In this document: in pieces, positions 24,290-33,791 of the stretch
Position numbering within the stretch: the first letter of the stretch is position 1
Layout: each line of letters opens with the position of its first letter
Assembly: GCA_016184315.1 (NCBI GenBank)
Contig: JACPCU010000027.1
Span: forward strand, 1-64,000
Source of the DNA: Nitrososphaerota archaeon
GTDB lineage: Archaea; Thermoproteota; Nitrososphaeria; Nitrososphaerales; JACQRY01
Direction of reading: 5' to 3'
Length of the DNA stretch: 64,000 nt
The notes under the pieces: generated by a model
Told to the model about the DNA's origin: nothing
The model's database searches: none
Seen by the model: only the letters and a program-made list of their open reading frames with translations
Made by a program: the position numbers and the translations under genes

Positions 24290-24826
24290 TTAATCCTCGC
24301 TGTTACCCTGAGCCTTCAAACGTATAGCCATATTCTTAATCAGCTTCTCCAAGTCTTCAACGGTCATCCAATCGGTCTTCAAATAGTCCCGTATTGCAGA
24401 TACTCCCAACCCGAGTCTCAACGCCTCATTCGTAGCGTTTCTGAACGCCTCAACCTCAGTCGGCCTATCCACGTACTCGAAACGCTTGTCGTAGAGAGCC
24501 TTCCCCTCCCAGAACTGTCTTACGTGAGTAAGCTCATGAACAGCATCCAGATACAAAGTAAGATCATCACCAGTCAAAAGATGAGGCCGCCCCACAAGTA
24601 TCCTGCCGTCATCGTCACTCACCCTCATATACCGCGGCCTGTCAACACCTATCTCCACGATCACCTTCCCCAATACACCTGACGACACTTCTCTTCTACC
24701 GAAGATCCCTGCAATCGCAGGAGACTTCTCCAAGCCTACAAAGACCTGTCCAAGCCCATAGACACTTGGAGGCAACTCCCTGTTAGCTTTGAAGCCGTCC
24801 ACGAAGCGTCCGTCCAGCAGCCTCAA
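24290..24826 (-). CDS. Zincin-like putative metalloprotease
   Basis: A protein of about 178 residues from a TTG at 24826 that overlaps the stop of the MFS gene (TTGA). It contains LDAVHELTHVRQFW, an HExxH motif, followed about 23 residues later by a Glu (DRPTEVEAF). This fits the gluzincin arrangement with a third metal ligand. No signal peptide is visible, so it is probably cytosolic. Substrate unknown. Confidence 0.68.
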   Translation of the reverse strand: MRLLDGRFVDGFKANRELPPSVYGLGQVFVGLEKSPAIAGIFGRREVSSGVLGKVIVEIGVDRPRYMRVSDDDGRILVGRPHLLTGDDLTLYLDAVHELTHVRQFWEGKALYDKRFEYVDRPTEVEAFRNATNEALRLGLGVSAIRDYLKTDWMTVEDLEKLIKNMAIRLKAQGNSED

Positions 24827-26082
24827 CGAGCAGCCCGCCTCCTGTTGGACAAATAAACGTAGAGGTAACACAAGGATCCTCCCGCATAACACGTCAATCC
24901 GAAGATCCACGCGGAGAAAAAGGAGCCTCCAGCCAAATCCACAAGATAACCGAAGACCGGGGCAGAAGCAAAGATCCCTATGCTCGCACCAAGGTTAATG
25001 ATGGCAATTATAGTCCCCGCCAACTCGCTGGGAGCAACTTCAAGGCTCAGACCCATAAGAGCTGGGAGCTGCATAGATGCGACCAACCCATATATGAGCA
25101 GAGTCGGCATCACCAAGAAACTAGTTCCAGAACTAAGAGTTGAAAACAGGTAGATCAAAGGAATCAGAACAATCGAAGTGACAGCCAAGAAGCGACCGCG
25201 TCCAAACCTATCAGCGAAGATTCCCCCGAACGGCGTGCCTACCACTCTCCCCAACGCCATCACCGAAGTGGCTATGCCGGCTTCCAGAGGAGGCATCAGA
25301 CTCACCAAGTAGGGGTAGCCGTAGAAGCTCAGCCCCTGATACATAACTGCCGTAAGCAGTAGGCCCATAGTAAGCGCCAAAACATACTTGTTTCTCAGAG
25401 CGAACGACACGGGTAATCGACGTTCAGATGACTCCTGAGACGGTGCGCCTCCGATCACTTCAGCACCCTTAACGTCCCGAGGCTCATCCTTGACATACAG
25501 ATACACAACCGGAAGAACCAGAAGACCCACAGCCGCAGGGAGAAAGAACACCATCCGCCAACCGTAACTAAAAACCAGTAAAGGCATGACAAGCCCCATG
25601 ACGACCGTCGCAGCAGCCCCTGAGGCATTCAACATGGAGAACGCAAAGGAACGCCTCTTAGCTCCAAACCAACGCGAAAGAATCTTCATAGGGGGCACCC
25701 ATGTCCCCATCTGACTTGCGCCCATCGCCAACCTAACCAAAGAAACCTGCAGAAAGTTTTGAACAAGCCCCGTCAAATAACTGAGAACAGTAGAAACAGC
25801 TATAGAACCATAGACCAGACGCTTAGAGCTGGTCTTATCAGCCATCACTCCCGCAAGAGTCTGAAAAGGCGCGTACCCAAGGTAAACCATCGTCGCAGAC
25901 ACAAAGCCCACCTGCCAATACGCAGTCAGAATCCCCTCGCTCAGCAGAGACGGCGCAGCGTAAGAGAAACTATACCTCTGCACCATAGCCACAAGGTAAC
26001 CTATGCACAGAGCTGTCATGACTATCCAGCCGTAGCGCCTCGAATGCTTACTGCTCAGAGGCCGGGAATGCTCTTCACGCAA
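24823..26082 (-). CDS. MFS transporter
   Basis: A 419-residue major facilitator protein with about 12 membrane segments and the loop motif between TM2 and TM3 (GVMADKTSSKR), repeated in the second half (GIFADRFGRGR). The sequence resembles anion or carboxylate carriers of the NarK/OFA/ACS-type range, but the substrate is not determinable. It is the first gene of a leftward operon with the zincin-like and phosphatase genes and is divergent from the FAD oxidoreductase gene. Confidence 0.9.
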   Translation of the reverse strand: MREEHSRPLSSKHSRRYGWIVMTALCIGYLVAMVQRYSFSYAAPSLLSEGILTAYWQVGFVSATMVYLGYAPFQTLAGVMADKTSSKRLVYGSIAVSTVLSYLTGLVQNFLQVSLVRLAMGASQMGTWVPPMKILSRWFGAKRRSFAFSMLNASGAAATVVMGLVMPLLVFSYGWRMVFFLPAAVGLLVLPVVYLYVKDEPRDVKGAEVIGGAPSQESSERRLPVSFALRNKYVLALTMGLLLTAVMYQGLSFYGYPYLVSLMPPLEAGIATSVMALGRVVGTPFGGIFADRFGRGRFLAVTSIVLIPLIYLFSTLSSGTSFLVMPTLLIYGLVASMQLPALMGLSLEVAPSELAGTIIAIINLGASIGIFASAPVFGYLVDLAGGSFFSAWIFGLTCYAGGSLCYLYVYLSNRRRAAR

Positions 26083-26190
26083 AGCGGAAAGAGGCTCCTC
26101 AAACCCCTGCTAATAACGCCTCCCCCAAGCCTCCGGCCTATTAGTTATCCAAATTATTTTTATAGCGTCTATTTTACGTAGTTTTTACAG

Positions 26191-27750
26191 ATGTCTGCTC
26201 AGTTCGACGCCATCGTCATAGGTGCTGGGCACAACGGACTCGCCTGCGCAGGTTACCTAGCGAAGAGCGGAATGAAGGTTCTTGTCCTTGAACGCAGGAA
26301 CATTGTCGGAGGAGCCTGCACCACAGAAGAACTCATCAAAGACGCCCCCGGATTCAAATCCAACATCTGCGCCACAGACCACATCTTCATCCACCTTAAC
26401 CCCGTAATCCAAGACCTGCAGCTCAAATCCTTCGGACTAGACTACATCGACATAGACCCCATGTTCTTCATCCCCTTCCCCGACGGCAAACACCTCTTCC
26501 TATACAGAGACGTAGACAAAACCGCCAAAGAGATCGAGAAACTCTCGCCTAAAGACGCAAAGACCTACAGCAAGTTCGCAAAAGACTGGATAGCAGCAGC
26601 AGAAACCTTGGCGCCAGCCTTCTTCGCGCCACCAATCCCAGTGGAAAACCTCACCGAACTCCTCTACAAAGCCGGCGACGGAGAGTTCGCCCGCAACCTC
26701 ATGACCAGCGTCAAGCAGATGGTTGACGAAAACTTTGAGACCGATTACGTTAAAGGCCCAGTATCATGGCTGGGCTGCCAAACAGGATTCTCCCCAACAG
26801 ACCCTGGAACAGGCTTCATAGCCGGGCTCTTCATGGCTATTCACCAAGTCGGCCTCAAACGCCCCAGAGGAGGATCAGGGATGCTCCCCATAGCATTAGC
26901 CAGAGCAGTAGAACATTTCGGAGGCGTCATAAGAACCGACGCGCAGGTCAAGAGAATTCTAGTCAGAAACGGCCAAACATACGGAGTCGAGCTGGTAGGA
27001 GGAGAACAGATCATCGCCAAAACAGTAGTCTCCAACGCTGACCCCAAGACCACCCTCCTCAAGCTCGTAGAACCCCAGCACCTAGATGACGAATTCAGAC
27101 GAAAAGTTGAACGCATCAAGGTAACAGCATACAAACTGAAAGTTGACTGCGCAGTCAAGAATCTCCCCGACTACATCTCATACCCAGGCAAGAACATCCA
27201 GCCAAACCACAAAGCATCTCAACTAATATGCCCCTCAGCAGACTATCTAGAAGAGGCCTACCACGACGCAGCACTGAACGAACACCTGTCATCCAAGCCA
27301 GCCATGTGGGTAGCAACCCAGTCAGCCGCGGACCCTTCCCTCGCGCCTCCCGATAATCACACTCTCTACATGTGGGCTGCATACTTCACCGTGGAGCAGC
27401 CTAAGAAGAAGAGCCTACAAGAACTCAAAGAGGAAGCAGCAGGAAGAGCCCTCGACACCCTCGCAGAATACGCGCCCAACATCTCAGACTCCATCATAGC
27501 CATGGAGACCAAGAGCCATGCCGACCTAGAACAGATGCTGGCACTACCCAAAGGAAACTCCATGCACGTAGACCCCAGCCTGAACCAAATGTTCTCCCTC
27601 AGACCCCTACCCGGATGGGCCAACTACCGAACACCCATAAAGAAACTCTACCTGACAGGCGCGGGAACCCATCCCTTCGGAGGAGTAAACGCCATCCCAG
27701 GATACAACACGGCCCACGTTGTCATAAGAGACTGGAGCAGAGGATCCTAG
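26191..27750 (+). CDS. Phytoene-desaturase-like FAD-dependent oxidoreductase
   Basis: A 519-residue flavoprotein of the COG1233 type. The N-terminal dinucleotide fold is AIVIGAGHNGLACAGYL (GxGxxG 11-16) followed by VLVLERRNIVGGAC. The C-terminal FAD motif is YLTGAGTHPFGGVNAIPGYN. Members include carotenoid desaturases and poorly known archaeal and bacterial enzymes; this is the latter 'NAD(P)/FAD-dependent oxidoreductase' group. A TTTTATAGC box (26157-26165) lies about 26-34 bases before the ATG, so the transcript is probably leaderless. It ends in a TAG directly abutting the EVE-like frame, in the same phase. Confidence 0.88.
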   Translation: MSAQFDAIVIGAGHNGLACAGYLAKSGMKVLVLERRNIVGGACTTEELIKDAPGFKSNICATDHIFIHLNPVIQDLQLKSFGLDYIDIDPMFFIPFPDGKHLFLYRDVDKTAKEIEKLSPKDAKTYSKFAKDWIAAAETLAPAFFAPPIPVENLTELLYKAGDGEFARNLMTSVKQMVDENFETDYVKGPVSWLGCQTGFSPTDPGTGFIAGLFMAIHQVGLKRPRGGSGMLPIALARAVEHFGGVIRTDAQVKRILVRNGQTYGVELVGGEQIIAKTVVSNADPKTTLLKLVEPQHLDDEFRRKVERIKVTAYKLKVDCAVKNLPDYISYPGKNIQPNHKASQLICPSADYLEEAYHDAALNEHLSSKPAMWVATQSAADPSLAPPDNHTLYMWAAYFTVEQPKKKSLQELKEEAAGRALDTLAEYAPNISDSIIAMETKSHADLEQMLALPKGNSMHVDPSLNQMFSLRPLPGWANYRTPIKKLYLTGAGTHPFGGVNAIPGYNTAHVVIRDWSRGS

Positions 27751-28200
27751 ACGAATCTCTGGATCTTCACCGTCGTAGACTCGACCATAGGCAACAGCGC
27801 AGTCAAAGCTGTTGACATTCTGAATCATAGATGCAGACGCCTATACTGGCTGCTGAATTCCCGTAGCCCCAATTTCCGCAAACTCAGAATGGACGACAAG
27901 GTGGTCTTCTATGCAGGTGGCAGCGAAGGAGGCTTCTTCCGAGGAACCTGCAGACTCGCATCCGGGCCTATCCGCTTCCCACCTGAAGCTAAACGCTACA
28001 TCATCGAGGATCCTCAAGACAAATTCAACTACTTTGTTAATCTGAAGGAAGTAGATCTGTTCCCTTCACCTAAGCCTATAGCAGCCTTGTTGGATGACAT
28101 GAAGTTCATCACCAACAAGGAGAATTGGTGGAGGAATCTCCAAGGCGGCATCATCAGCATCCCAGGAGAAGACTTCTACAACATAGTGAACAGCAAGTAA
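27751..28200 (+). CDS. EVE/PUA-like domain protein with an apparent ACG start
   Basis: The frame is open from the codon after the upstream TAG and reads NLWIFTVVDS, then RLYWLLNSR, KVVFYAGGSEGGFFRGTCRLAS and a C-terminal ISIPGEDFYNIV: about 149 residues with the outline of an EVE (PUA-superfamily) domain. The first internal ATG (27889) would remove the first beta strands. The codon at the natural start is ACG (27751-27753), either a non-standard start or ATG changed by one base. EVE domains bind modified bases in DNA or RNA; the ligand here is unknown. Confidence 0.7.
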   Translation, partial: TNLWIFTVVDSTIGNSAVKAVDILNHRCRRLYWLLNSRSPNFRKLRMDDKVVFYAGGSEGGFFRGTCRLASGPIRFPPEAKRYIIEDPQDKFNYFVNLKEVDLFPSPKPIAALLDDMKFITNKENWWRNLQGGIISIPGEDFYNIVNSK

Positions 28201-28228
28201 TCGGGGAAATGCTTATCCTTCCGCCTCT

Positions 28229-29143
28229 TTGCCTGCGGCATCTAATTTGGCTAGTTACGGCTTACTCTTTGCCTTCATCACAGCCCTTCTCTACGGAATT
28301 GTGCCCCTGCTGATCAGGATTTCCTTGAAGAAGGTGGAGGCAGACGCAGGCTCATTCATATCAACATTCTCTATGCTCCCCATGTACATTACACTAGCCT
28401 TGGCTGACGGGGAGATGACCGTTCTACCGACATCAGGATACTACTTCCTCCTCATATTCGCAGCTCAAGGACTGATCCATTTCGTAATCGGAAGAACCCT
28501 GAACTGGAAGAGCATTCAGCTAATCGGGGCTGCAAGAGCATCTCAGATAAACAAAACCGAAGCCATATTCACAATGATCCTAGCATACCTGATCCTGTCA
28601 GACCCCCTCACCCTCCCCATAGCCATAGGCGGACTAGCTGTTATCACCGGAACCCTGATCATCAGCAAAAGCGGCGACAGAGGAACATCATCCAAAACCA
28701 CTGCCGGAAACTTCAGAAAAGGCGTAGCCCTAGGCATATTGACAGGACTTTCATGGGGCTCTTCTCCCCTCCTCATACGCGAAGGTCTCAGAACACTGAG
28801 GCTACCCCTCGGAGGAGGACTGATCGCCGCGGTGTCCGGTGCACTGGGATTAGTGTTAATGCTGGCAGCAACAGGCAGAATTAGCAAGCTGAGGGGCATA
28901 CCCTTGTCTTCCATGAAATACGTGCTGGCTGCTGGCGCGATCTTCTCTGTTGCCACTGTCACCCGCATCCTCTCCTTAGTGGAGATCCCGGCCACGGTCT
29001 TCGCCCCCATTCAGGCCACTTCTCCTCTATTCTCCATTCTGTTTGCCTATCTTTTCATGAGGCGCAGTGAATCACTGAATATTCTGGTTGGGCTGGGCGC
29101 TGCGTTCACTGTTGGAGGAAGCCTCTTGATAATCCTAGGCTAA
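28229..29143 (+). CDS. EamA/DMT-family permease
   Basis: A 304-residue membrane protein with ten predicted hydrophobic segments in two EamA repeats (roughly 8-145 and 165-304). The first repeat ends with the conserved INKTEAIFTMILAYLIL and the second with IQATSPLFSILFAYLFM. Such permeases export or import amino acids or other metabolites; the substrate is unknown. The start is a TTG at 28229. It is close behind the EVE-like gene in the same direction. Confidence 0.88.
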   Translation: MPAASNLASYGLLFAFITALLYGIVPLLIRISLKKVEADAGSFISTFSMLPMYITLALADGEMTVLPTSGYYFLLIFAAQGLIHFVIGRTLNWKSIQLIGAARASQINKTEAIFTMILAYLILSDPLTLPIAIGGLAVITGTLIISKSGDRGTSSKTTAGNFRKGVALGILTGLSWGSSPLLIREGLRTLRLPLGGGLIAAVSGALGLVLMLAATGRISKLRGIPLSSMKYVLAAGAIFSVATVTRILSLVEIPATVFAPIQATSPLFSILFAYLFMRRSESLNILVGLGAAFTVGGSLLIILG

Positions 29144-29203
29144 ACGAATCCAGCTTCTTCGATGCGTCAACACTTTTATTCCTACCGATCACGAGTCAAA
29201 GCC

Positions 29204-30055
29204 ATGAGTCTGAATCTATCTGGCCTTCTGCAAGCTCTTACGAAGGGCAAGATCTACGATCTTGAACAGGCCCGTTACAACGACATGCCCTACTTCATGA
29301 CTCAAACCCCAGGATACCACTATTTCCTGCACCGCCGCCACTCCGGTAAACCTCCGGGTCACCACGGCGGCCACGGTCATACCCATGGAGCAGTTCCTCT
29401 GACAACAACATCAGGCTTGATCAACTCTACTGATCACATGGGGACTCATATCGACGCACTGTGCCACTGCGCTCATGAAGGCACGTTCTACGGCGGAGTC
29501 AAGGTTACACCAGAGATTGAAAGAGAGGACGGTTACACCACTCTGGGCGCAGAGCAGATCCCGATGCTCATCACAAGAGGCGTCCTCATCGATCTGCCCC
29601 TGATCAACGGTGTGGAGGCTCTTCCTGAGGGATATGAAGTTACCCCAGAGGACTTCGAGAAATGCTACTCCACGGAAGGCGTTGAGATACGCAAAGGAGA
29701 CACTGTTTTAGCTAGAACGGGTTACGGCCAGTTCTGGTTCAAGGATCCTAAACGCTATATCAGAGCTGCAGGCGTCTCAAAGGAAGTGGATCTCATACTG
29801 GCTGACAAAGGGATTGCCGCAGTGGGCTGCGACAATACGGGGTGGGATCACTCCATGGCTGTTCCCCCGAAGAAGGAACGCAACCACTTCGCTCATGAAT
29901 ATCTCTTGGCTCAGAAAGGCATCTACATCATCGAAAACATGAATCTGGAGTCTCTTTCCGCGGACAAGTGCTACGAATTCCTCTTCGTCGGACTACCCCT
30001 GAAGTTTCAGGGCGCAACTGCTTCGTGGCTTCGACCTATTGCCATCAAACTCTAG
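29204..30055 (+). CDS. Metal-dependent cyclase/hydrolase (kynurenine-formamidase-like)
   Basis: A protein of about 283 residues from the ATG at 29204, favoured because an ACTTTTATT element sits about 30 bases upstream. The cyclase-family motif STDHMGTHIDALCH (His78, His82, Asp84) provides the metal ligands. An unusual His/Gly-rich insertion (HHGGHGHTHG, residues 53-62) sits in front of the active site and may bind metal. The family includes N-formylkynurenine formamidase and polyketide cyclases. The neighbourhood suggests a catabolic role, but the substrate is not known. Confidence 0.85.
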   Translation: MSLNLSGLLQALTKGKIYDLEQARYNDMPYFMTQTPGYHYFLHRRHSGKPPGHHGGHGHTHGAVPLTTTSGLINSTDHMGTHIDALCHCAHEGTFYGGVKVTPEIEREDGYTTLGAEQIPMLITRGVLIDLPLINGVEALPEGYEVTPEDFEKCYSTEGVEIRKGDTVLARTGYGQFWFKDPKRYIRAAGVSKEVDLILADKGIAAVGCDNTGWDHSMAVPPKKERNHFAHEYLLAQKGIYIIENMNLESLSADKCYEFLFVGLPLKFQGATASWLRPIAIKL

Positions 30056-30129
30056 CAACTTAGATAACGCGGACAACGCGTTCCGTGGGTTACTGGAAGG
30101 CTTTCGACTGGCTACGGCGAAGAAGGGTC

Positions 30130-32526
30130 TCAGACTTTCCGTACGCTGCAGGGTATGCCTCTGTGGGGCACCGAGCCGCTTATGGGGTCGACTAGATCGT
30201 TCCCTATTACCAAGTTGAAGTTGGCTCCTTTTTCGCTAAAGGGGTCATAGGCCGGCAAGCCTAGTGCGTCGCATCCCTGCCACCACCCTTCTTGACCTGC
30301 CACTACTTCTGGGAGGAGCCCGTCGTAGATCTCTGCTTTGGCTCTTACAGAGCCTCTCGGCGTTTCTACTGCCACCCAGTCGCCGTCGTTGACAGCGAGT
30401 TTCTCCGCTGTCTGCGGGTGGATTTGCAGCATGGGTTCAGGGAGGCGTTTTCTGAGGCTAGGTATGGACCGGTAGGAGCCGTGTATGAACTGAATTGGCT
30501 TATAGGCGACTAGCAGCAATGGGAACCTATCTCTGTCCACTCTGTGGTCTAGGGGCTGCTGGTATCCAGGTATAGGTTCGTATCCGTGGTCGGCGAAGGT
30601 CTTAGAGTATATTTCTATGAGGCGGGTAGGTGTGTCAAACCCTACGATCTTGTCTGTCTCATGGTCTATCTGCTTGTGCTTCTCAGGTGTGAAGACGAGG
30701 GGCACGAGTATGCCGTCAGGCTCCGCTCGAACATCTCCCACGGTCTTGCCTAGGGGCTTGAGCATATGGTTGTATCCTGCCCACATGTCTCCTCCGAAGA
30801 ACTGTTCTCCTAATCCGAGTCTGACTGCTAGTTCGAAGATGATGTCTAAGTCTCCTCTCCGCTCGTATTGAGGATCCACAACCTTTCTTCTCAGCTGCAC
30901 GTGACCCTTGTCTCTGAACTCGTACTTCCCTACGCACTCAGCTTCCCATGAGGACGCTGCCGGCAGAAGTATGTCTGCGAATCTAGAGGTGGGATTCTCA
31001 TAGAAGTCTACGTGCACATAGAAGTCAAGGTTCCGGAGTGCTTCCATGCCGCGCAGCGTATCGCCGTTTGAAATAATCAGGTTTCCCCCGAAACTCATCA
31101 AAGCATGCATCTGATAGGGCTTCCCAGTTAGAATCGACTCGTAGAGCTCGTATGCCTGAACAGCTCCATCACGTATCGCAACGCCTGCTGGTCCGAGCGG
31201 ATGCTTAGATGACCCTAGACGCTTCTTCTGAACATCAAGAGGCATCAGATTGAATCCTGCCACAGAGTTCAGGGGCATGTCCGGGTAGAGCACATTGCCT
31301 CCCTTCCGGTCGAAGTCTCCGAATAGGCTGTATAGGATGCATACCGCTCTATTGATCTGCATAGCGTCCGTGTGCTGCTCTAATCCGTTGTAGGTGTAGT
31401 AGCTGAGGGGGCGTGAAGACGCTATCAGCTCAACGGTCTTCACTATGGTTTCTGCTGGGACAGCAGTGATCTGCTCAGTCTTCTCAGGGGTGAAGTCTGA
31501 CGCGGCTTCCTTGAGCTTTGCCAGAACTGTGGAACAGGTCAAGGTCTTCCCGTCTTTCAGTTTGACTTCGGCTTCTCCGTCGAGTAGAGGCTGAACTGTT
31601 TCAGATTCATAGGAGACTTTGCCAGCGTCGTAGAGGGCGGCCTTGTTCCTAGCTGTGTCCCAGACAACATATCTGTTGGATGAGCCTCCGTTCTGGAGAG
31701 CTTCTTCAGTGAGGAGCTTGCCGTTGTCGCTGCGAACCAAGAAGGGCGCGTTCGTCCATCTTGAAACGAATTCCTTGTCGTAGAGTCTTCTTTCGATTAC
31801 TTGGTTTATGAGCCCCAAGGCCAGTGCAAGGTCTGTGCCCGGGCGGACATAGAGTTGGAGAGCAGACTTCTGGGTCAGCGGAATCTTCTTGGGGTCTATG
31901 ACTATGACTTTGGCGCCTTTCTTGACCGCCCTGTCTATGGAGACCGCTTCCCTGAGTGCAGTGGCATGGGGATTGGTGCCCCAGACCAAGATGCATCCAG
32001 AGTTCTCGTAGTCCGCCTCCGGTATGCCTACTCCATAGGTGTATCGGGAGCCATTGTCCTTATGCCAGTTGCAGATATGAGTAGTCTTAACGTAATTCGG
32101 GGTTCCCCAAACGTTTGTCAGTCTGAGAAGCCAAGGCTGATAATCATAGGAGGGGCTTCCCCCCATTGCTGGCCTGTAAAACGCCACGGCTTCAGGTCCA
32201 TACTTGTCACGGATCTGCAGAAGTTTTTGGGCGATGGTGTCCATGGCTTCCTCCCAAGAAATGCGCACCCAGCCAGGATCGTGGGCTGACTTGGGGTTGG
32301 TTCTCTTCATCGGATACTTGAGACGAGTAGGATCATAGACGAATTCTGGTGCTGAGGCTCCTTTGACGCAGAAGGTTCCTCCCAGAGGATGCTGAAGATC
32401 CGGGCTGACCTTGACAAGCTTCCCGTTTGCAACTTCACATATAACTGGGCAGCGGACTGAACACATAAGACAGTAGGTTTTAATGGTTTGACGCGCCTTC
32501 GGCGTCGATTCCAACTGGACGCCCAT
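30130..32526 (-). CDS. Molybdopterin oxidoreductase (DMSO reductase/formate dehydrogenase superfamily)
   Basis: A 798-residue catalytic subunit of the complex iron-sulfur molybdoenzyme type. The N-terminal 4Fe-4S site is CLMCSVRC with a fourth Cys in TFCVKG (Cys19, 22, 26, 53). The molybdopterin domains follow, with HICNWHKD (Cys152, a possible Mo ligand) and ILVWGTNPHATALRE. A C-terminal dinucleotide-binding domain begins near PMLQIHPQTAEKL. No Tat signal is seen, so it is probably cytoplasmic. No obvious partner electron-transfer or membrane subunit is adjacent. The substrate could be formate, a sulfur compound or another oxyanion. Confidence 0.9.
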   Translation of the reverse strand: MGVQLESTPKARQTIKTYCLMCSVRCPVICEVANGKLVKVSPDLQHPLGGTFCVKGASAPEFVYDPTRLKYPMKRTNPKSAHDPGWVRISWEEAMDTIAQKLLQIRDKYGPEAVAFYRPAMGGSPSYDYQPWLLRLTNVWGTPNYVKTTHICNWHKDNGSRYTYGVGIPEADYENSGCILVWGTNPHATALREAVSIDRAVKKGAKVIVIDPKKIPLTQKSALQLYVRPGTDLALALGLINQVIERRLYDKEFVSRWTNAPFLVRSDNGKLLTEEALQNGGSSNRYVVWDTARNKAALYDAGKVSYESETVQPLLDGEAEVKLKDGKTLTCSTVLAKLKEAASDFTPEKTEQITAVPAETIVKTVELIASSRPLSYYTYNGLEQHTDAMQINRAVCILYSLFGDFDRKGGNVLYPDMPLNSVAGFNLMPLDVQKKRLGSSKHPLGPAGVAIRDGAVQAYELYESILTGKPYQMHALMSFGGNLIISNGDTLRGMEALRNLDFYVHVDFYENPTSRFADILLPAASSWEAECVGKYEFRDKGHVQLRRKVVDPQYERRGDLDIIFELAVRLGLGEQFFGGDMWAGYNHMLKPLGKTVGDVRAEPDGILVPLVFTPEKHKQIDHETDKIVGFDTPTRLIEIYSKTFADHGYEPIPGYQQPLDHRVDRDRFPLLLVAYKPIQFIHGSYRSIPSLRKRLPEPMLQIHPQTAEKLAVNDGDWVAVETPRGSVRAKAEIYDGLLPEVVAGQEGWWQGCDALGLPAYDPFSEKGANFNLVIGNDLVDPISGSVPHRGIPCSVRKV

Positions 32527-32574
32527 AAATCAAACGGAATATAACGCGGTAATAAGTGTTTACGGACCACAATT

Positions 32575-33444
32575 TTAGTGGGGTTGAGTGAAAAGGCGTT
32601 CTAATTCTTCGAAACGTTTTACACCGATGGTTTTTTGGAACTCGGGAAACGACAGCATAGGTGGTCCTCCGACTGCTGTGCCCTTCTCCTTGATGTTTCG
32701 AAGAGTCTCCATAGCGGCTCTGGTTGCGCTGAGTAGAGCTGACAAGGCGAAGACCATGATCTTGTAGCCCATTTCCTCGAGCTGCTTCGGTGTGAGAAAG
32801 GGTGTTTTGCCTCCCTCAATCATGTTGGCGAAGAGCGGTGTGTCACGGATGCTCTTGGCGACGCGCTCCATTTCTTTTACGGAAAGAGGTGCTTCAACGA
32901 AGATCACGTCTGCTCCTGCTCTGCTATAGGCAAGACCTCTTTTGATCGCCTCGTCCACGCCCAGAGGCTCTCTGGCATCGGTTCGAGCAACAATGATCAG
33001 GTCTTCGTTTCCCCTAGCGTGGATAGCTGCCTTGATCTTCTGCACATGCTCATTCGTAGGTATCACTCGTTTACCTTCGAAATGGCCACACTTCTTGGGC
33101 CACTCCTGATCCTCCAAGATGATGCCTGCAACACCCATGCTCAAACACTCCTCCACGGTGCGTACAACATTCAGCTCATTGCCGTAACCCGTATCGGTAT
33201 CGGCTACAACAGGGATGTTCACCGATCTGGCTATGTGGCGCACCCTGTCGAGGGACTCTGTCATAGTCATAAGGCCCATGTCCGGTAGACCTAGGGCTGA
33301 GGCGGCCAAACCGAATCCTGATGTGAAGACCGCTTCAAAGCCTACTTGCTCAGCTAGGCGAGCGGTAATAGCATCGTAGATACCTGGTACAACCATGATG
33401 CCCGGTTCCTCTAAGAGGGTACGGAGCTGCTTTGTTTTGCTCAT
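32575..33444 (-). CDS. Isocitrate lyase/PEP-mutase superfamily enzyme
   Basis: A 289-residue TIM-barrel enzyme. It has FTSGFGLAASALGLPD, the metal site VVADTDTGYGN (Asp82, Asp84), LEDQEWPKKCGHFEGK with the lyase-type KKCGH loop (117-121), and ARTDARE. The Cys-containing loop indicates a C-C lyase (methylisocitrate-lyase or carboxyvinyl-phosphonate type) rather than PEP mutase, which lacks it. It is 48 bases upstream of the molybdoenzyme in the same direction. The substrate is probably a 2-methyl- or 2-alkyl-malate-like acid; this is inference. Confidence 0.87.
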   Translation of the reverse strand: MSKTKQLRTLLEEPGIMVVPGIYDAITARLAEQVGFEAVFTSGFGLAASALGLPDMGLMTMTESLDRVRHIARSVNIPVVADTDTGYGNELNVVRTVEECLSMGVAGIILEDQEWPKKCGHFEGKRVIPTNEHVQKIKAAIHARGNEDLIIVARTDAREPLGVDEAIKRGLAYSRAGADVIFVEAPLSVKEMERVAKSIRDTPLFANMIEGGKTPFLTPKQLEEMGYKIMVFALSALLSATRAAMETLRNIKEKGTAVGGPPMLSFPEFQKTIGVKRFEELERLFTQPH

Positions 33445-33791
33445 AGAAGCTCTTTCGAATGGTTCAAGTAGGTTGGATTAAGGTTTTGGGGATCATTGTT
33501 CATTAACAGTAGTTTTGCCTTTGATTATCATTAAGAATCGATTCAACAGAAATGAACTTCCCATGTTCACGTTGCCTGTTAGATAATTCAAACAGCCCGT
33601 ATGTTTGGTGTGTCAGACAATCTGCTCTTAGAGTTTGCATGAGTCCTGGCGTCAGAAACGGCTGAGCATGCACAAGATGCTCGATCTGTGAACAGATAGG
33701 TCTACATTCCACCGGCTTACCTTGCATCGAAACTAGTGTGGATTCGGAGTCGCAGCGTCTGGTATCTAGGGAGGCTCTGATGGAGCTTCAG
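33445..33791 (-). other. Intergenic stretch, no confident gene
   Basis: About 350 bases between the lyase-family gene and the coiled-coil gene. A 74-codon minus-strand frame (33503-33727) has a protein-like middle section but no ribosome-binding site or known relatives that I recognise. I leave it uncalled. Confidence 0.4.

Noticed and set aside
27748-27750. TAG read-through joining the FAD enzyme and the EVE-like protein
   Set aside because: Both parts are complete domains on their own, and a lost ATG explains the pattern better.
22232-33444. Phosphonate biosynthesis (phosphonopyruvate decarboxylase plus PEP mutase)
   Set aside because: The lyase-superfamily gene has the KKCGH lyase loop, which PEP mutases lack, and the two loci are 10 kb apart.
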